Positions 55,166 to 63,829 of a stretch of 64,000 nt of DNA are shown here, in pieces (positions within the stretch are counted from its first letter, which is position 1; each line of letters begins with the position of its first letter). The notes beneath the pieces were generated by a model that saw only the letters and a list, made by a program, of their open reading frames with translations, made no database searches and was not told where the DNA came from. The stretch is from contig CAVRCG010000004.1 in the NCBI GenBank assembly GCA_963719525.1, positions 3,038,001 through 3,102,000 on the forward strand, in the 5' to 3' direction. Source of the stretch: Bernardetia sp963719525. Its GTDB lineage: Bacteria; Bacteroidota; Bacteroidia; Cytophagales; Bernardetiaceae. Both the position numbers and the translations under genes were made by a program.

Positions 55166-55846
55166 ATGGGAATTTCACAACAAAATCAATTAGACCAAAA
55201 AGAGATTTTAGATAAAATTTTTCAATTATCTAATCCTCAACGTTTTATACAACTAGCCAATGAAAAACTAGAAGAAGAGCGCAAAAAACGTGAATATTTT
55301 TACAATGAGGTTGCTGAATTTACAAAATCTGAATTTATTTTGGGAGAAATAATCATTCATTCGCCTGTAAAAAAAGAACACAATGATGTACTTTTGAATC
55401 TAGTTACATTAGTAAATACGTATGTCAAGAAAAATAATTTGGGATATGTAGGAATTGGAAAGTTTCTGATTTCACTTGGTCGCAACGATTACGAGCCAGA
55501 TTTGTGTTTTTTTGGTAAAGAAAAATCAAAAGAATTTAAAGAAGGACAAAGTATTTTTCCTGCACCAGATTTGGTAGTTGAAATATTATCCAAAAGCACA
55601 AAAAGTAATGATTATGGAATCAAATTTAAAGATTATTTGACTCACAATGTTACAGAATATTGGATTATTGACCCAATAAAAAAAGTAATTGAATTATACA
55701 GAATTAATAAAAACGAATACGAACTAATTTTGAAATCTGATACAGGAACTTTGAAAAGTGAAATTGTAAAAGGATTTGAAATAAAGATTAATGCTATTTT
55801 TGATGAGAAAATTAGCTTTGAAGAACTTGCTAGGATTTTGAATTAA
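55166..55846 (+). CDS. Uma2 family (DUF820) endonuclease-like protein
   Basis: The gene encodes 226 residues. A lysine-rich N-terminal extension of about 55 residues precedes the Uma2 core: FILGEIIIHSPVKKEHNDVLLNL, YEPDLCFFGKE (Asp), FPAPDLVVEILSKSTKSNDYGIKFKDYLTHNVTEYWIIDPIKKVIELYRI with the Glu and Ser/Lys of the active site. It is only distantly similar to the member at 27964. The gene is divergent from the large helicase gene. Confidence 0.87.
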   Translation: MGISQQNQLDQKEILDKIFQLSNPQRFIQLANEKLEEERKKREYFYNEVAEFTKSEFILGEIIIHSPVKKEHNDVLLNLVTLVNTYVKKNNLGYVGIGKFLISLGRNDYEPDLCFFGKEKSKEFKEGQSIFPAPDLVVEILSKSTKSNDYGIKFKDYLTHNVTEYWIIDPIKKVIELYRINKNEYELILKSDTGTLKSEIVKGFEIKINAIFDEKISFEELARILN

Positions 55847-55853
55847 AGAAAAA

Positions 55854-56779
55854 TTACTTCGTAAGCTGATGAAAAATATTTTCTAAAGACTGGCTTTGCT
55901 GCTGCATTTCTAAAAGAATCCAATTATTTTGAGCAGAATGTAAAAATATTTCTTTTCTCAAATCGTGTTGAGTAAATAACTTGACTTTTGTAGGTTCGTT
56001 TTGATTGATTTCCACTTTCATAACACCCTCAATTTGTTGCCAATTCTCTGCTAAAACTATACTTTCAGTTTCCAAATTTAAGACATATTCATTTTGGTTT
56101 AATTCTGTTTTGAGTTTATCATTTAATTGGTCTATTGAAACATCAAGCACCTTTTTTCCTTTATTGATAATCACAACTCTATCACAAAGAGCTTGGACTT
56201 CTTGCATAATATGAGTAGAGAAAATAATCGTTTTTTCTGCACTAATACTCTTTATTACTTGACGAATTTCAACGATTTGGTTTGGGTCTAATCCTGTTGT
56301 GGGTTCGTCTAAAATCAAAACTTCTGGATTGTGTAACAATGCTTGTGCAAGTCCGACACGCTTAGACGATAACCCTTCGAAAGCTGATTGAGTTGTTTGT
56401 GAGATTCTCGTTCTAGTTTTACTAACTGAATTACTTCATCAATTCTTTTTTTTAGTGAAATACCTTTCAAGTCATAAAATTTACCCATAAAAGACAAATA
56501 TTCTTTTACGTACATATCCACATACAACGGATTATGTTCTGGTAAATATCCTATTTTTTTTCTTACTTCTTTTGGTTTTTTCGTTATATCAATTCCACAC
56601 ACTTCTACATTTCCACTACTTGCAGCCATATAACAAGTTGCAATTTTCATTGTTGTAGATTTTCCTGCTCCATTTGGTCCTAAGAAACCCAAAATTTCCC
56701 CCTTTTTTGCTTCAAAAGAAAGATTATCAACAGCAGCTTGTGAGCCGTAAAGTTTTGTAAGATTACTTATTTTTAGCAA
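55854..56779 (-). pseudogene. gldA: GldA-type ABC transporter ATPase, frameshifted
   Basis: The N-terminal frame (56779-56315) has Walker A LGFLGPNGAGKSTTMKI and the Q-loop region YLPEHNPLYVDM, and goes wrong after LNQLSKGYR in the ABC signature. The C-terminal frame (from about 56370 to 55854) carries LHNPEVLILDEPTTGLDPNQIVE (Walker B) and the H-loop STHIMQEVQ. At the join CTAAG stands where three bases (CAA for Gln of GYRQRVG) are expected, so two extra bases or a loss of one shift the frame. The joined protein would be about 308 residues, close to GldA, which with GldFG is needed for gliding and T9SS in some species. gldF and gldG are not adjacent. A sequencing error is as likely as real loss. 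Confidence 0.85.
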
Positions 56780-56830
56780 GGGAATGGAGATTAGGGAATG
56801 GAGAATGAGAATACAATTCTAAAATTTAAT

Positions 56831-56867
56831 GCCGTTGTTGGTGTTTTAGTGAAGCGACACCAACAAC
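56831..56867. repeat. REP-type hairpin related to the IS110 target element
   Basis: GTTGTTGGTG (56834-56843) pairs with CACCAACAAC (56858-56867). The left flank GCCGTTGTTGGT equals the reverse complement of ACCAACAACGGC from the REP element at 43365. The bases of the predicted left guide match only in part (ACCAAC), so it is a weaker target. Confidence 0.7.
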
Positions 56868-56894
56868 TTCAGAACAACTTATCACTATTATTTT

Positions 56895-57224
56895 ATGGCA
56901 AATTTACCACAAACAAACGATTTAAACGAATTTCAAAGCTACATAAAAGAACTTTGTATTGAAAGAGGTTGGGATAATAATTCTCCTTCACAGCTTTTTT
57001 TGCTTCTGACTGAAGAAATTGGAGAAGTAGCAAAGGCAATTCGAAACCATACAAATCTGCATACTCAAAAAGAACAAAGCAAAACAAAAACAAAAGCAGA
57101 ATTAGCTTCTGAACTTGCCGATGTCCTTAATTATTTGTTGGATATTTCTAATCATTTTGAAATAGATTTGGCACAAGCATTTAAAGACAAAAATAAAGAA
57201 AACGAAAATAGAGAATGGAAATAA
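56895..57224 (+). CDS. MazG-like nucleotide pyrophosphohydrolase
   Basis: The gene encodes 109 residues and a single MazG-type domain. The metal-binding motifs are EEIGEVAKAIRN (EExxE type) and ELADVLNYLLDISN (ExxD type), which together bind Mg for cleavage of (d)NTPs to monophosphate and pyrophosphate. The domain starts QSYIKELCIERGWDNNSPSQLFLLLTEE as usual. It probably cleans the nucleotide pool. The start at 56895 directly follows a REP hairpin and gives a normal N-terminus. Confidence 0.85.
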   Translation: MANLPQTNDLNEFQSYIKELCIERGWDNNSPSQLFLLLTEEIGEVAKAIRNHTNLHTQKEQSKTKTKAELASELADVLNYLLDISNHFEIDLAQAFKDKNKENENREWK

Positions 57225-57330
57225 ACATTAATTACGCAAAAAATTACCAATCAATTCTGTAAAATCCATACAAAACTAATTGGTAATTAATAAAATCTTG
57301 ACACTTGGAAAGTGTCAGCTACAAAAAGCC

Positions 57331-57963
57331 TTAGTTACTCACAAAAGGCATTTGTTTGTTGTACTTTGTATCTTCGATTTGGTTCAAGATAAAATCAGCC
57401 AAATCTGCTCTAGTTAGCTTTGTACTTGCATTTACACCAACCCAACCTTCTTTATAATTTCCCTGTGCTGCATCATTTGTCAAACGAGGTCCTCGTACAA
57501 TCATCCAATCTGTATCAGTTTTTTTCAAAAATTCTGCGTGAGCAATCGCATCATTTAATACATTTGGAACAACAATTTTCATAATAAAACGTATGGCTTT
57601 GTCCATAAATTTGGGTTCATCTTTTTCATACGGCAAACCACCACCAGAAAGAGAAATAATGCGATTTATATTATTTCGCTTCATAGAATTAACGATATTT
57701 TTTGTTCCATTTGTCTGTAACATTTCTGGCGAACCTTTTACATGACCAAAAAGACTGACTACAATATCGCTTTCTTTTACTGTCTTTTCGACATCTGCTT
57801 CACTCAAAACATCGCCTTGCAAAACCTTCAAATTTTCATTTTGAGTAGTTACTTTTTCTGGTGTTCTGACGAGTGCTTTTACTTTATATCCTTTTTCTAA
57901 GGCAAGTTTCAAAAATTCTGCACCTGTTTGTCCAGTTGCTCCAAATAATGCTATAGTTTTCAT
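57331..57963 (-). CDS. NAD(P)-binding oxidoreductase, atypical SDR
   Basis: The gene encodes 210 residues with the nucleotide-binding motif ALFGATGQTGAEFLKLAL at the N-terminus, VKALVRTPEKV, LQGDVLSEADVEKTV and VSLFGHVKG. This is the pattern of NmrA/BLVRB-type NAD(P)-binding proteins. The YxxxK active site of classical SDRs is not seen, so the reaction is unclear; flavin or biliverdin reductase-like activity is the usual suggestion for this group. Single gene. Confidence 0.85.
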   Translation of the reverse strand: MKTIALFGATGQTGAEFLKLALEKGYKVKALVRTPEKVTTQNENLKVLQGDVLSEADVEKTVKESDIVVSLFGHVKGSPEMLQTNGTKNIVNSMKRNNINRIISLSGGGLPYEKDEPKFMDKAIRFIMKIVVPNVLNDAIAHAEFLKKTDTDWMIVRGPRLTNDAAQGNYKEGWVGVNASTKLTRADLADFILNQIEDTKYNKQMPFVSN

Positions 57964-58095
57964 AAAAATTTTTTTGTAATAAATACGATAAAATGAATAA
58001 AAATGATTGTAGGTACAATCATTTTTTAATCAAATTGTTTAACCGTATTAGCCTTTTTATCAAATAAAAAGTAAAATAATTTCATCAAATAATCT

Positions 58096-58872
58096 TTAAA
58101 ATTGAATCCCTAAACCAGAAGTCAGTTCATAATTCCATTTTTCAATACGAATAACAGGTTCAGCATCATAAGAAGGCGTAAATTTCATATTGAAAGAAAT
58201 ATGCTTTGAAAGCTTTGCTCTAAAATTCGCATCACCAATAATACGTGCATGAAGAAATCTATCAAAACGAGCCTGATAATAGGTAATAAACATAAGTTCA
58301 ACGTTTTCATTGAATTTTGCGTGTACATTTACATAATTGGTGGACTTTATCAGACGAGTAAGCGCATAGTTTTCTTTGAGTTTCCACTCTTCCCACTCGT
58401 ACATTGCACCTGTTCCGATAGCAAAATCCAAATGTTCGGAGGCTTTTAAAGTCAGACGAGGTGTAATTCCAACAAGTCCACGATTTCGTAATCCTCTTGT
58501 TTCGTTGTACTGATATTGTGCAAAAAATTCATACGATAATGTCTTACTTTTCCAAAAATTAATTCTATGATGAAAGTAACCTTCACTAATTACATTTTCA
58601 TTTTCTGACTTAATGAGATTAATATGACCAATCCAAATATAAGCGTGTTTTTTAGTTGAAAGAAGTAAATAATCATCATTATTAAACTGTAAAACGGTGT
58701 TTTGTTGTCTTGTAAGTCCGAAACCCACAATAAAATTTCCTCTCCAAAAGGTAGAATCTGTATCTTTTACGGCTTGTCTTTGTTTTTCTATATTTAATAT
58801 TTGAGCAGATAAATTTGTTTGTAGTAAACTAAAAAAGCAAATAGTAAAGAATAATCGTTTAATAAAATTCAT
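58096..58872 (-). CDS. Outer-membrane protein, DUF481- or DUF2490-like
   Basis: The gene encodes 258 residues. A signal peptide (about 1-23, ending LSAQ) is followed by an outer-membrane barrel: FIVGFGLTRQQNTVLQFNNDDYLLL, YEFFAQYQYNETRGLRNRGLVGITPRL, DFAIGTGAMYEWEEWKL, ending YELTSGLGIQF with a terminal Phe. The pattern RxRGLVGxxPRL and MYEWEEW resembles the DUF481 (YdiY) family of salt-induced outer-membrane proteins. Function unknown. Confidence 0.7.
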   Translation of the reverse strand: MNFIKRLFFTICFFSLLQTNLSAQILNIEKQRQAVKDTDSTFWRGNFIVGFGLTRQQNTVLQFNNDDYLLLSTKKHAYIWIGHINLIKSENENVISEGYFHHRINFWKSKTLSYEFFAQYQYNETRGLRNRGLVGITPRLTLKASEHLDFAIGTGAMYEWEEWKLKENYALTRLIKSTNYVNVHAKFNENVELMFITYYQARFDRFLHARIIGDANFRAKLSKHISFNMKFTPSYDAEPVIRIEKWNYELTSGLGIQF

Positions 58873-58927
58873 TTATAAATATTTTAAATCAACAGACCAG
58901 AAAGTCCGTTTTACTTTGGTTAAATAG

Positions 58928-58985
58928 AAAAAAGGCTTCTATTTCTCAACTTAGTAAGTAAGTTAAAAAATAAAAGCCTTTTTTT
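58928..58985 (-). terminator. Intrinsic terminator downstream of rpsU
   Basis: AAAAAAGGCTT (58928-58937) pairs with AAGCCTTTTTT (58974-58985), with an inner AACTTAGTAAGTAAGTT stem. On the minus strand it ends the rpsU transcript; it can act in both directions. Confidence 0.8.
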
Positions 58986-59047
58986 ATAGATTTTTCTATA
59001 GAACGGGATAGAATTAAGTAAAATAAGATACTCATTCTAAAAAATTT

Positions 59048-59246
59048 CTACATTTCTTCGTCTTGCATTTGCATTTTCTGACGGTAGGCTGCACGGATTT
59101 TCTCTGTACGACGGCTAATAGATGGTTTTTCGAAGTAGTTACGGCTACGAACTGTACGCAAAACGCCAGCTTTTTTCGAATTTCTTTTTGAAACGTTTGA
59201 GAGCCTTATTGATAGACTCGTTGTCTTTTACATTGATTGATAACAT
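59048..59246 (-). pseudogene. rpsU: Ribosomal protein S21 gene with a 1-base homopolymer insertion
   Basis: From ATG 59246 the frame reads MLSINVKDNESINKALKRF and KKKFEK, then shifts. In another frame it continues AGVLRTVRSRNYFEKPSISRRTEKIRAAYRQKMQMQDEEM to TAG at 59050-59048. Both parts are clearly S21 of the 30S ribosomal subunit, and the sum is 65 codons, the usual Bacteroidota length. The shift comes from six A (six T on the plus strand, 59171-59176) where five are expected. For a ribosomal protein this is most likely a sequencing error; transcriptional slippage on the A run is an alternative. Too short and broken to appear in ordinary gene calls. Confidence 0.9.
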
Positions 59247-59739
59247 ATAAAAATGTGTTTTATTAAAATGAAATGAATGTGTTTTGAAATTTTTCTACAA
59301 AAAAGTAGAGATTACTTTTCATAGAAAGTATAATTTTTTCTTACTTTATTTGAGAACAAATGTATAATCAAATAAAATATATAAAGTTTTATAGTTGTGT
59401 AATTAGCTCCTACTAACTACCTTTTTTGTTTGTTTGATAGTATAACTTTCCAATAAAACAACTGCAAAATTTATGCAAATTTTACATTACGCTGCCTTTA
59501 TTGGATTGCAAAGATAGTTTTTATCTATTCTTTTTACAAATTTTGTTGAATTTAATTTCAAGATTAAATTACTATAAAAAATAAAACTGAGGTAGAAAAA
59601 GAGTAGATTTTATCGCATTTTTGTAAAGTCATGTAAAGTCGTGTAAAGTTATTGTCTAGTAAAACAAATTTCTCCATAAAATAGGATTTGCAAACTCTAT
59701 TTTACAGAGAAATGAAACTGTTCCGTTAAAAATATTTCT
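59247..59739. other. Gene-free spacer upstream of rpsU
   Basis: This AT-rich stretch carries the rpsU promoter region, three near-tandem TGTAAAGTC units at 59628-59650, and the second copy of the palindrome CATAAAATA...TTTGCAAA (59675-59705). No gene was seen. Confidence 0.55.
59675..59705. repeat. Palindromic repeat, copy 2 of 2
   Basis: CATAAAATAGGATTTG followed by CAAACTCTATTTTAC is a diverged copy of 1766-1797. Both arms share the TCCATAAAATA start and TTTGCAAAC centre; differences are partly matched on the opposite arm. Confidence 0.55.
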
Positions 59740-60174
59740 ATGAAATCTATATTTATGAATGTACAGGATTTATACAAAAACAGTAGAATCAAATTTCCTA
59801 TTCTGGTGTTTTTATTACTTGTAGGTACAAGTATTTTTTCAGCGTGTGGAAACAAAAAGAAAAAAAGTACAGAATCTTTCTTTTCGTCTTCTAGTTTGCC
59901 TGATAGTGTTTTGTCCAGAGAAAAATTTGTACAGGTAATTGCAGATATTTTGACGGCTGAATCTGCTGTCGTTCAACAGTACGACCCAAAAGAGTCAAAA
60001 TTAATGCGTTTTGAGAAGTATAGGTATAATATTTACAAAAAACACGAAATTGATTCTAACTATTTTAAAGTAAATTATAACTATTATATGAAAATGCCCA
60101 AACGTTTGGAATTGTTTTTATTTGTTGTGGAAGATACATTACAGGCTCGTAAAGATTCTTTGAGAATAGAATAA
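59740..60174 (+). CDS. DUF4296 family lipoprotein
   Basis: The gene encodes 144 residues. The N-terminus has a hydrophobic stretch (FPILVFLLLVGTSIFSAC) ending in a lipobox cysteine near residue 36; the signal peptide is long, and Met6 is an alternative start. The domain LSREKFVQVIADILTAESAVVQQYD ... YRYNIYKKHEIDSNYFKVNYNYYMKMPKRLELFLFVVEDTL matches the DUF4296 pattern of Bacteroidota, a small helical periplasmic domain of unknown function. Confidence 0.8.
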   Translation: MKSIFMNVQDLYKNSRIKFPILVFLLLVGTSIFSACGNKKKKSTESFFSSSSLPDSVLSREKFVQVIADILTAESAVVQQYDPKESKLMRFEKYRYNIYKKHEIDSNYFKVNYNYYMKMPKRLELFLFVVEDTLQARKDSLRIE

Positions 60175-60357
60175 AATGAATTGTAAGTGATAAGTGAAAT
60201 TCCATTTTACTAAAAATACTTCCATAAAAAACTCACACATCAATAAAATGTATGAGTTATTACGTAATTTCCATTGTTCGATCAGATTTATTTAGGAATA
60301 TTCATTTCTTCCAAATGATTTTTATCGTTAATCAATTTTAATTCAAAATTATGCGTA

Positions 60358-60939
60358 TCATAACGGTAATGTAAAATATACAAACCCAAATTTGAATGTT
60401 CGAAAGTCATCCATATTTGAAAGAGGTTGTCGCATAAGCTGACACAACAAAATTCGCATGGCTCGTCCGTGCATACAAACTAAAACTTGTTTTTCTTGTG
60501 GACGAGAAAGAATAACTTCCAAAGCTTCTCTCTGACGTTCTGCCACTTCTATCGGACTTTCTCCTTTTGGTACTTTTAGATGAAGTTCTCCATTTCGCCA
60601 ACCTTTCAACATTTCAAAATAGGCATCATTTTCTTCTTTTGTAACTTCTCTTCCTTCTTTATCTCCCCAACTGACTTCATTTAGTCCAACTAGTTTTTCC
60701 CATTCCAAATCCAAATCTAGGAATTTTTTCACGCTTTGATGCGTTCGTTTGAGCATTGAAGTATAGATTTTATCAAACTTTTTGTCTCCATATTCTTGAA
60801 AAAATAGTTCTGCTTGCTGCCTTCCAACGTCGTTTAAATCGGAGTCTATTCCACAACCTTGTACCAAACCCAAGCGATTATACTCGGTTTGTCCGTGCCT
60901 AATGATATAAATAATTTTGTCTGGAGTAGAGTTTTTCAT
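60358..60939 (-). CDS. Histidine phosphatase (phosphoglycerate mutase-like) family protein
   Basis: The gene encodes 193 residues. The catalytic core is IIYIIRHGQTEYN (phospho-accepting His near residue 15), with YTSMLKRTHQS (Arg), GLNEVSWGDKEGRE (acid) and LVCMHGRAMRILL (second His). Length and motifs fit the small cytoplasmic phosphatases of the superfamily, such as alpha-ribazole or broad-specificity phosphatases. The substrate cannot be read from the sequence. Single gene. Confidence 0.9.
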   Translation of the reverse strand: MKNSTPDKIIYIIRHGQTEYNRLGLVQGCGIDSDLNDVGRQQAELFFQEYGDKKFDKIYTSMLKRTHQSVKKFLDLDLEWEKLVGLNEVSWGDKEGREVTKEENDAYFEMLKGWRNGELHLKVPKGESPIEVAERQREALEVILSRPQEKQVLVCMHGRAMRILLCQLMRQPLSNMDDFRTFKFGFVYFTLPL

Positions 60940-61134
60940 GAAATTTTTGTTTTAGTAAAATTAAGTAAATAGTATAAAATAGCTGATACTTTGTAAGTAT
61001 TGTAAAACTAAATTATACAGATAACGTATTTTTTTACTAAAATAGTTTCAATAATTGTACTCATTTTAGCTAATAAAACATAAATCAATATAATTATGGA
61101 TATAAAAAACTCAATTTCAATCGACTTTCATAAA

Positions 61135-62067
61135 TTATAATTCTTCTTTATTTGCCCAGTTTTGTTTTTCTTCTTCTGTCCAAAGTGTAGGAAAAAACTT
61201 GCGTTGTTGAAATTTTGGATGTAAGTATTTTTTCCATTCCGAACCTCCTGTTGCTTTTTTATTTTCTCCTTTTTTATCCAAGTAATGCCTAGCTGTATTG
61301 AGATGAACCATTGGAAAAGTAACATTATAGAGTGTATCAAATTTTCTCAATAGCTTTTCAAATTTTTCTGAAATAGGCGAACTGGCATTCATTTTCAGCA
61401 ATTTATCTTCTACTGTGTTTCCCTCCAACTGCTTGGCAAGTGCGATAAACTTATCTAAATATTTTTCTTCAAACTGTCTTAAAGTAAGTGTTTTTACTTC
61501 TGTTTTTCAATTTTGCCCTACATCTTTCCAATAAATGTGTTCGAAGTAATCTTCAATAGTAGGATTTTCAGTAGTTTTCAAACGCTCTATTCCTTTTTGA
61601 TTAACTAGGTTTTTTACTTGTGTACAATAGAGTTCAATGTAACGAAATTGTGCGCTTTGAAAACCACTTGCAGGAGTCAAAGTACTTCTAAATGTATTGT
61701 AATCATCGTAATCCATTCCTTCACTCATAACGGCAAAAGATGTGATGAGCATAGAAGTATAACGGTTAAGTCTATTTATCTTTGTGCTAACAAATTCTTC
61801 TGTAATCTCCTCGTTTTCGATGATTTGCTCTAATTCGTGAACCATCAATTTGAGAGTAAGTTCGGTAATTTGATGGTAAATAATAAATATTTCTTCGTCC
61901 TTAAAATCAGTACGAGGTTTTTGAAGTGAAAGTAATGTATCTACCTCAATATAATCCCAATAATTAATCGGTTTGGCTTGCAATAATCCTTTCAAATAGG
62001 TGTTAGGATTTTCACCTAAATTATAGTATTTTTCGTTGATAGCTTTTATAATTTCTTCTTGTGTCAT
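61135..62067 (-). pseudogene. kynA: Tryptophan 2,3-dioxygenase broken by an in-frame TGA
   Basis: The first 186 codons (62067-61510) show the family: NTYLKGLLQAKPINYWDYIEVD, IYHQITELTLKLMVHELEQI, YTSMLITSFAVMSEGMDYDDYNTFRSTLTPASGFQSAQFRYIEL with the haem and substrate residues. TGA follows at 61509-61507. The same frame then continues, KTEVKTLTLRQFEEKYLDKFIALAKQLEGNT, and on through FDTLYNVTFPMVHLNTARHYLD and GGSEWKKYLHP to 61135. The intact protein would be 310 residues, the family norm; it would open the indole ring of tryptophan to give N-formylkynurenine. The TGA is one base from GGA or CGA. The second half holds the axial His region (HLNTARHYL), so the truncated product should be inactive. 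Confidence 0.88.
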
Positions 62068-62264
62068 TATTTTTTAATTGATTGTAATTGCTTTTTACAA
62101 AGTTAAGTATAAACGTAAACTAATTAGGCGATTTAATTTCAAAAGTCAGTTTTACTAAAACTTTCTGCTTATTCTAATGAATTTTGACAACTAAAACATT
62201 ATTTTTACAGTAGAACTTAATAGAATCAATCGTATTCTATAAATTATTAGAACCATCTACAAAA

Positions 62265-62990
62265 ATGAGAACTGCTTTAACACTTACTGAAAAAGAAACT
62301 TTTTTTATAAAAGAAAATCGTCAAGACCCAGTTACAGGAGATGGATTTTGTTTAGGTGATGAGATTGTTTTTTGTGCTTCCTGCAAATCTGCTTTTCTAA
62401 AGGAAAGTTGGGAATATATGGACTCAAAACATTGTGGACAAACAGCTACACTAAACCGTTTTCCTACAACTTTTAAACTAAAACTCTCTAAGCCGATTGT
62501 CTATAAATTTAAGAAAGCAGAAACTAAAAACCGTATTTTAGCCTATTTATTAGACAACGGAATTGCTTTTGTTGTAGCTATTCTTGCTTATGTATTTTTC
62601 AAATCAACTTCTCTTTATATTTATGATACTAGTTTTGCTGCCTTTATGATGGCGAACGTATATATGCTTTTTAGAGATGGTTTTGGAATAAAATCTAGTT
62701 TGGGAAAGCGAATAATGGGACTTTACTTTATAAATACAAAAACTAAAGAAAATGCGACTACAGTTTCGCTTTTCTTCAAAAACCTAGTTTATTGGGGAAC
62801 TAATATTGCAGCCCTGCTTCTTATAAGTCTTATAGATTCAATTCTTGGAGGAGATGGAATTGTGTCAAGTCTCTTGGGTTTTGTTCTCTTTATTGCAAAT
62901 ATTATTCACCTAATTGTTTTGTTATCAAATCAAGACCATTTTTTTGATAACATGATAAACGTAGAATTGGTAGAAAGAAACAAAAACTAA
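62265..62990 (+). CDS. RDD family membrane protein with N-terminal Cys-rich motif (paralogue 1 of a tandem pair)
   Basis: The gene encodes 241 residues. The N-terminal part RQDPVTGDGFCLGDEIVFCASCKSAFLKESWEYMDSKHCGQ has the same CxxC...HC arrangement as the RDD protein at 11943. The RDD domain with about four membrane segments begins ETKNRILAYLLDNGIAF and holds SSLGKRIMGLYFINTKT. The next gene is a close paralogue starting 30 bases downstream, so the pair looks like a recent tandem duplication and an operon. Function unknown; a membrane sensor or transporter role is possible. Confidence 0.8.
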   Translation: MRTALTLTEKETFFIKENRQDPVTGDGFCLGDEIVFCASCKSAFLKESWEYMDSKHCGQTATLNRFPTTFKLKLSKPIVYKFKKAETKNRILAYLLDNGIAFVVAILAYVFFKSTSLYIYDTSFAAFMMANVYMLFRDGFGIKSSLGKRIMGLYFINTKTKENATTVSLFFKNLVYWGTNIAALLLISLIDSILGGDGIVSSLLGFVLFIANIIHLIVLLSNQDHFFDNMINVELVERNKN

Positions 62991-63020
62991 AAATCATTTA
63001 TTAAATAATTATACTCTAGA

Positions 63021-63740
63021 ATGAAAAATGCTCTAACACTTACTGAGAAAGAAACTTTTTTTATACAAGAAAATCGTCAAGACCCAATTACAGGAGATGG
63101 ATTTGGTTTAGGTGATCAGATTGTTTTTTGTGCTTCCTGCAAGTCTGCTTTTTTGAGAGAAAGTTGGGAATATATGAATTATGAGCATTGTGGACAGTAT
63201 TCTACACTCAAAAAATTTCCTGTTTCTTCTGAATTAAAACTCTCTAAACAAACTATTTCTACTTATATAAAAGCAGATGTAGTTCATCGTTTTTTTGCTT
63301 ATTTAATTGATAGCTTTATAGGATTTTCTTTTGGATTATTATTCTATTTTCTTTTGCATTTTTTCACTAGTAAAGATACAGCTTCTACTTTATCTACACT
63401 TATAGGAATTGTCTATATGCTCATTAGAGATGTCATTCTGATAGAAACAAGTATTGGGAAAAAGATAATGGGACTTCATTTTATCAATTTAAAAACCAAA
63501 GATAAAGTATTTCCTGTTATTCTTTTTTTTAGAAACATCATTTATTGGCTTTCTACATTTGTGGTACTGCTTATGATTCTGTTTTTTGAAAATGTTACAA
63601 ATGGAAACGGATCTATAGAAAAATTTCTAGGTTTTGCACTCATAATTGCAAATATTTCTCATTTATTTTTTGTAGTCGTTAAGAAAAATCACTTTCTTGA
63701 TAGAATGTTAAATCTGGAATTGGTGGAGACGAAGAAATAA
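63021..63740 (+). CDS. RDD family membrane protein (paralogue 2 of a tandem pair)
   Basis: The gene encodes 239 residues. The first 70 are nearly identical to the preceding gene (RQDPITGDGFGLGDQIVFCASCKSAFLRESWEYMNYEHCGQ), while the membrane part has diverged more but keeps TSIGKKIMGLHFINLKT. The DNA of the 5' end is also very similar, pointing to a recent duplication or gene conversion limited to the soluble domain. It is followed by a terminator, so the two genes form one unit. Confidence 0.8.
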   Translation: MKNALTLTEKETFFIQENRQDPITGDGFGLGDQIVFCASCKSAFLRESWEYMNYEHCGQYSTLKKFPVSSELKLSKQTISTYIKADVVHRFFAYLIDSFIGFSFGLLFYFLLHFFTSKDTASTLSTLIGIVYMLIRDVILIETSIGKKIMGLHFINLKTKDKVFPVILFFRNIIYWLSTFVVLLMILFFENVTNGNGSIEKFLGFALIIANISHLFFVVVKKNHFLDRMLNLELVETKK

Positions 63741-63785
63741 GAAATCTCAATTTTGTTGAGAAATATATTATATAAATTTTATAAA

Positions 63786-63823
63786 AAAACCGTTTTCAAT
63801 CTGTAAGATTAAAAACGGTTTTG
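63786..63823. terminator. Bidirectional terminator after the RDD pair
   Basis: AAAACCGTTTT pairs with AAAACGGTTTT across a loop of about 15 bases, with A and T tracts on the outside. It serves the RDD pair on the plus strand and the partial gene on the minus strand. Confidence 0.85.
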
Positions 63824-63829
63824 AAAACT

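Noticed and set aside
61507..61509. TGA in the dioxygenase as a selenocysteine codon
   Set aside because: The residue is in a variable linker, the family has no selenoprotein members known to me, and no typical SECIS-like hairpin was seen right after it.
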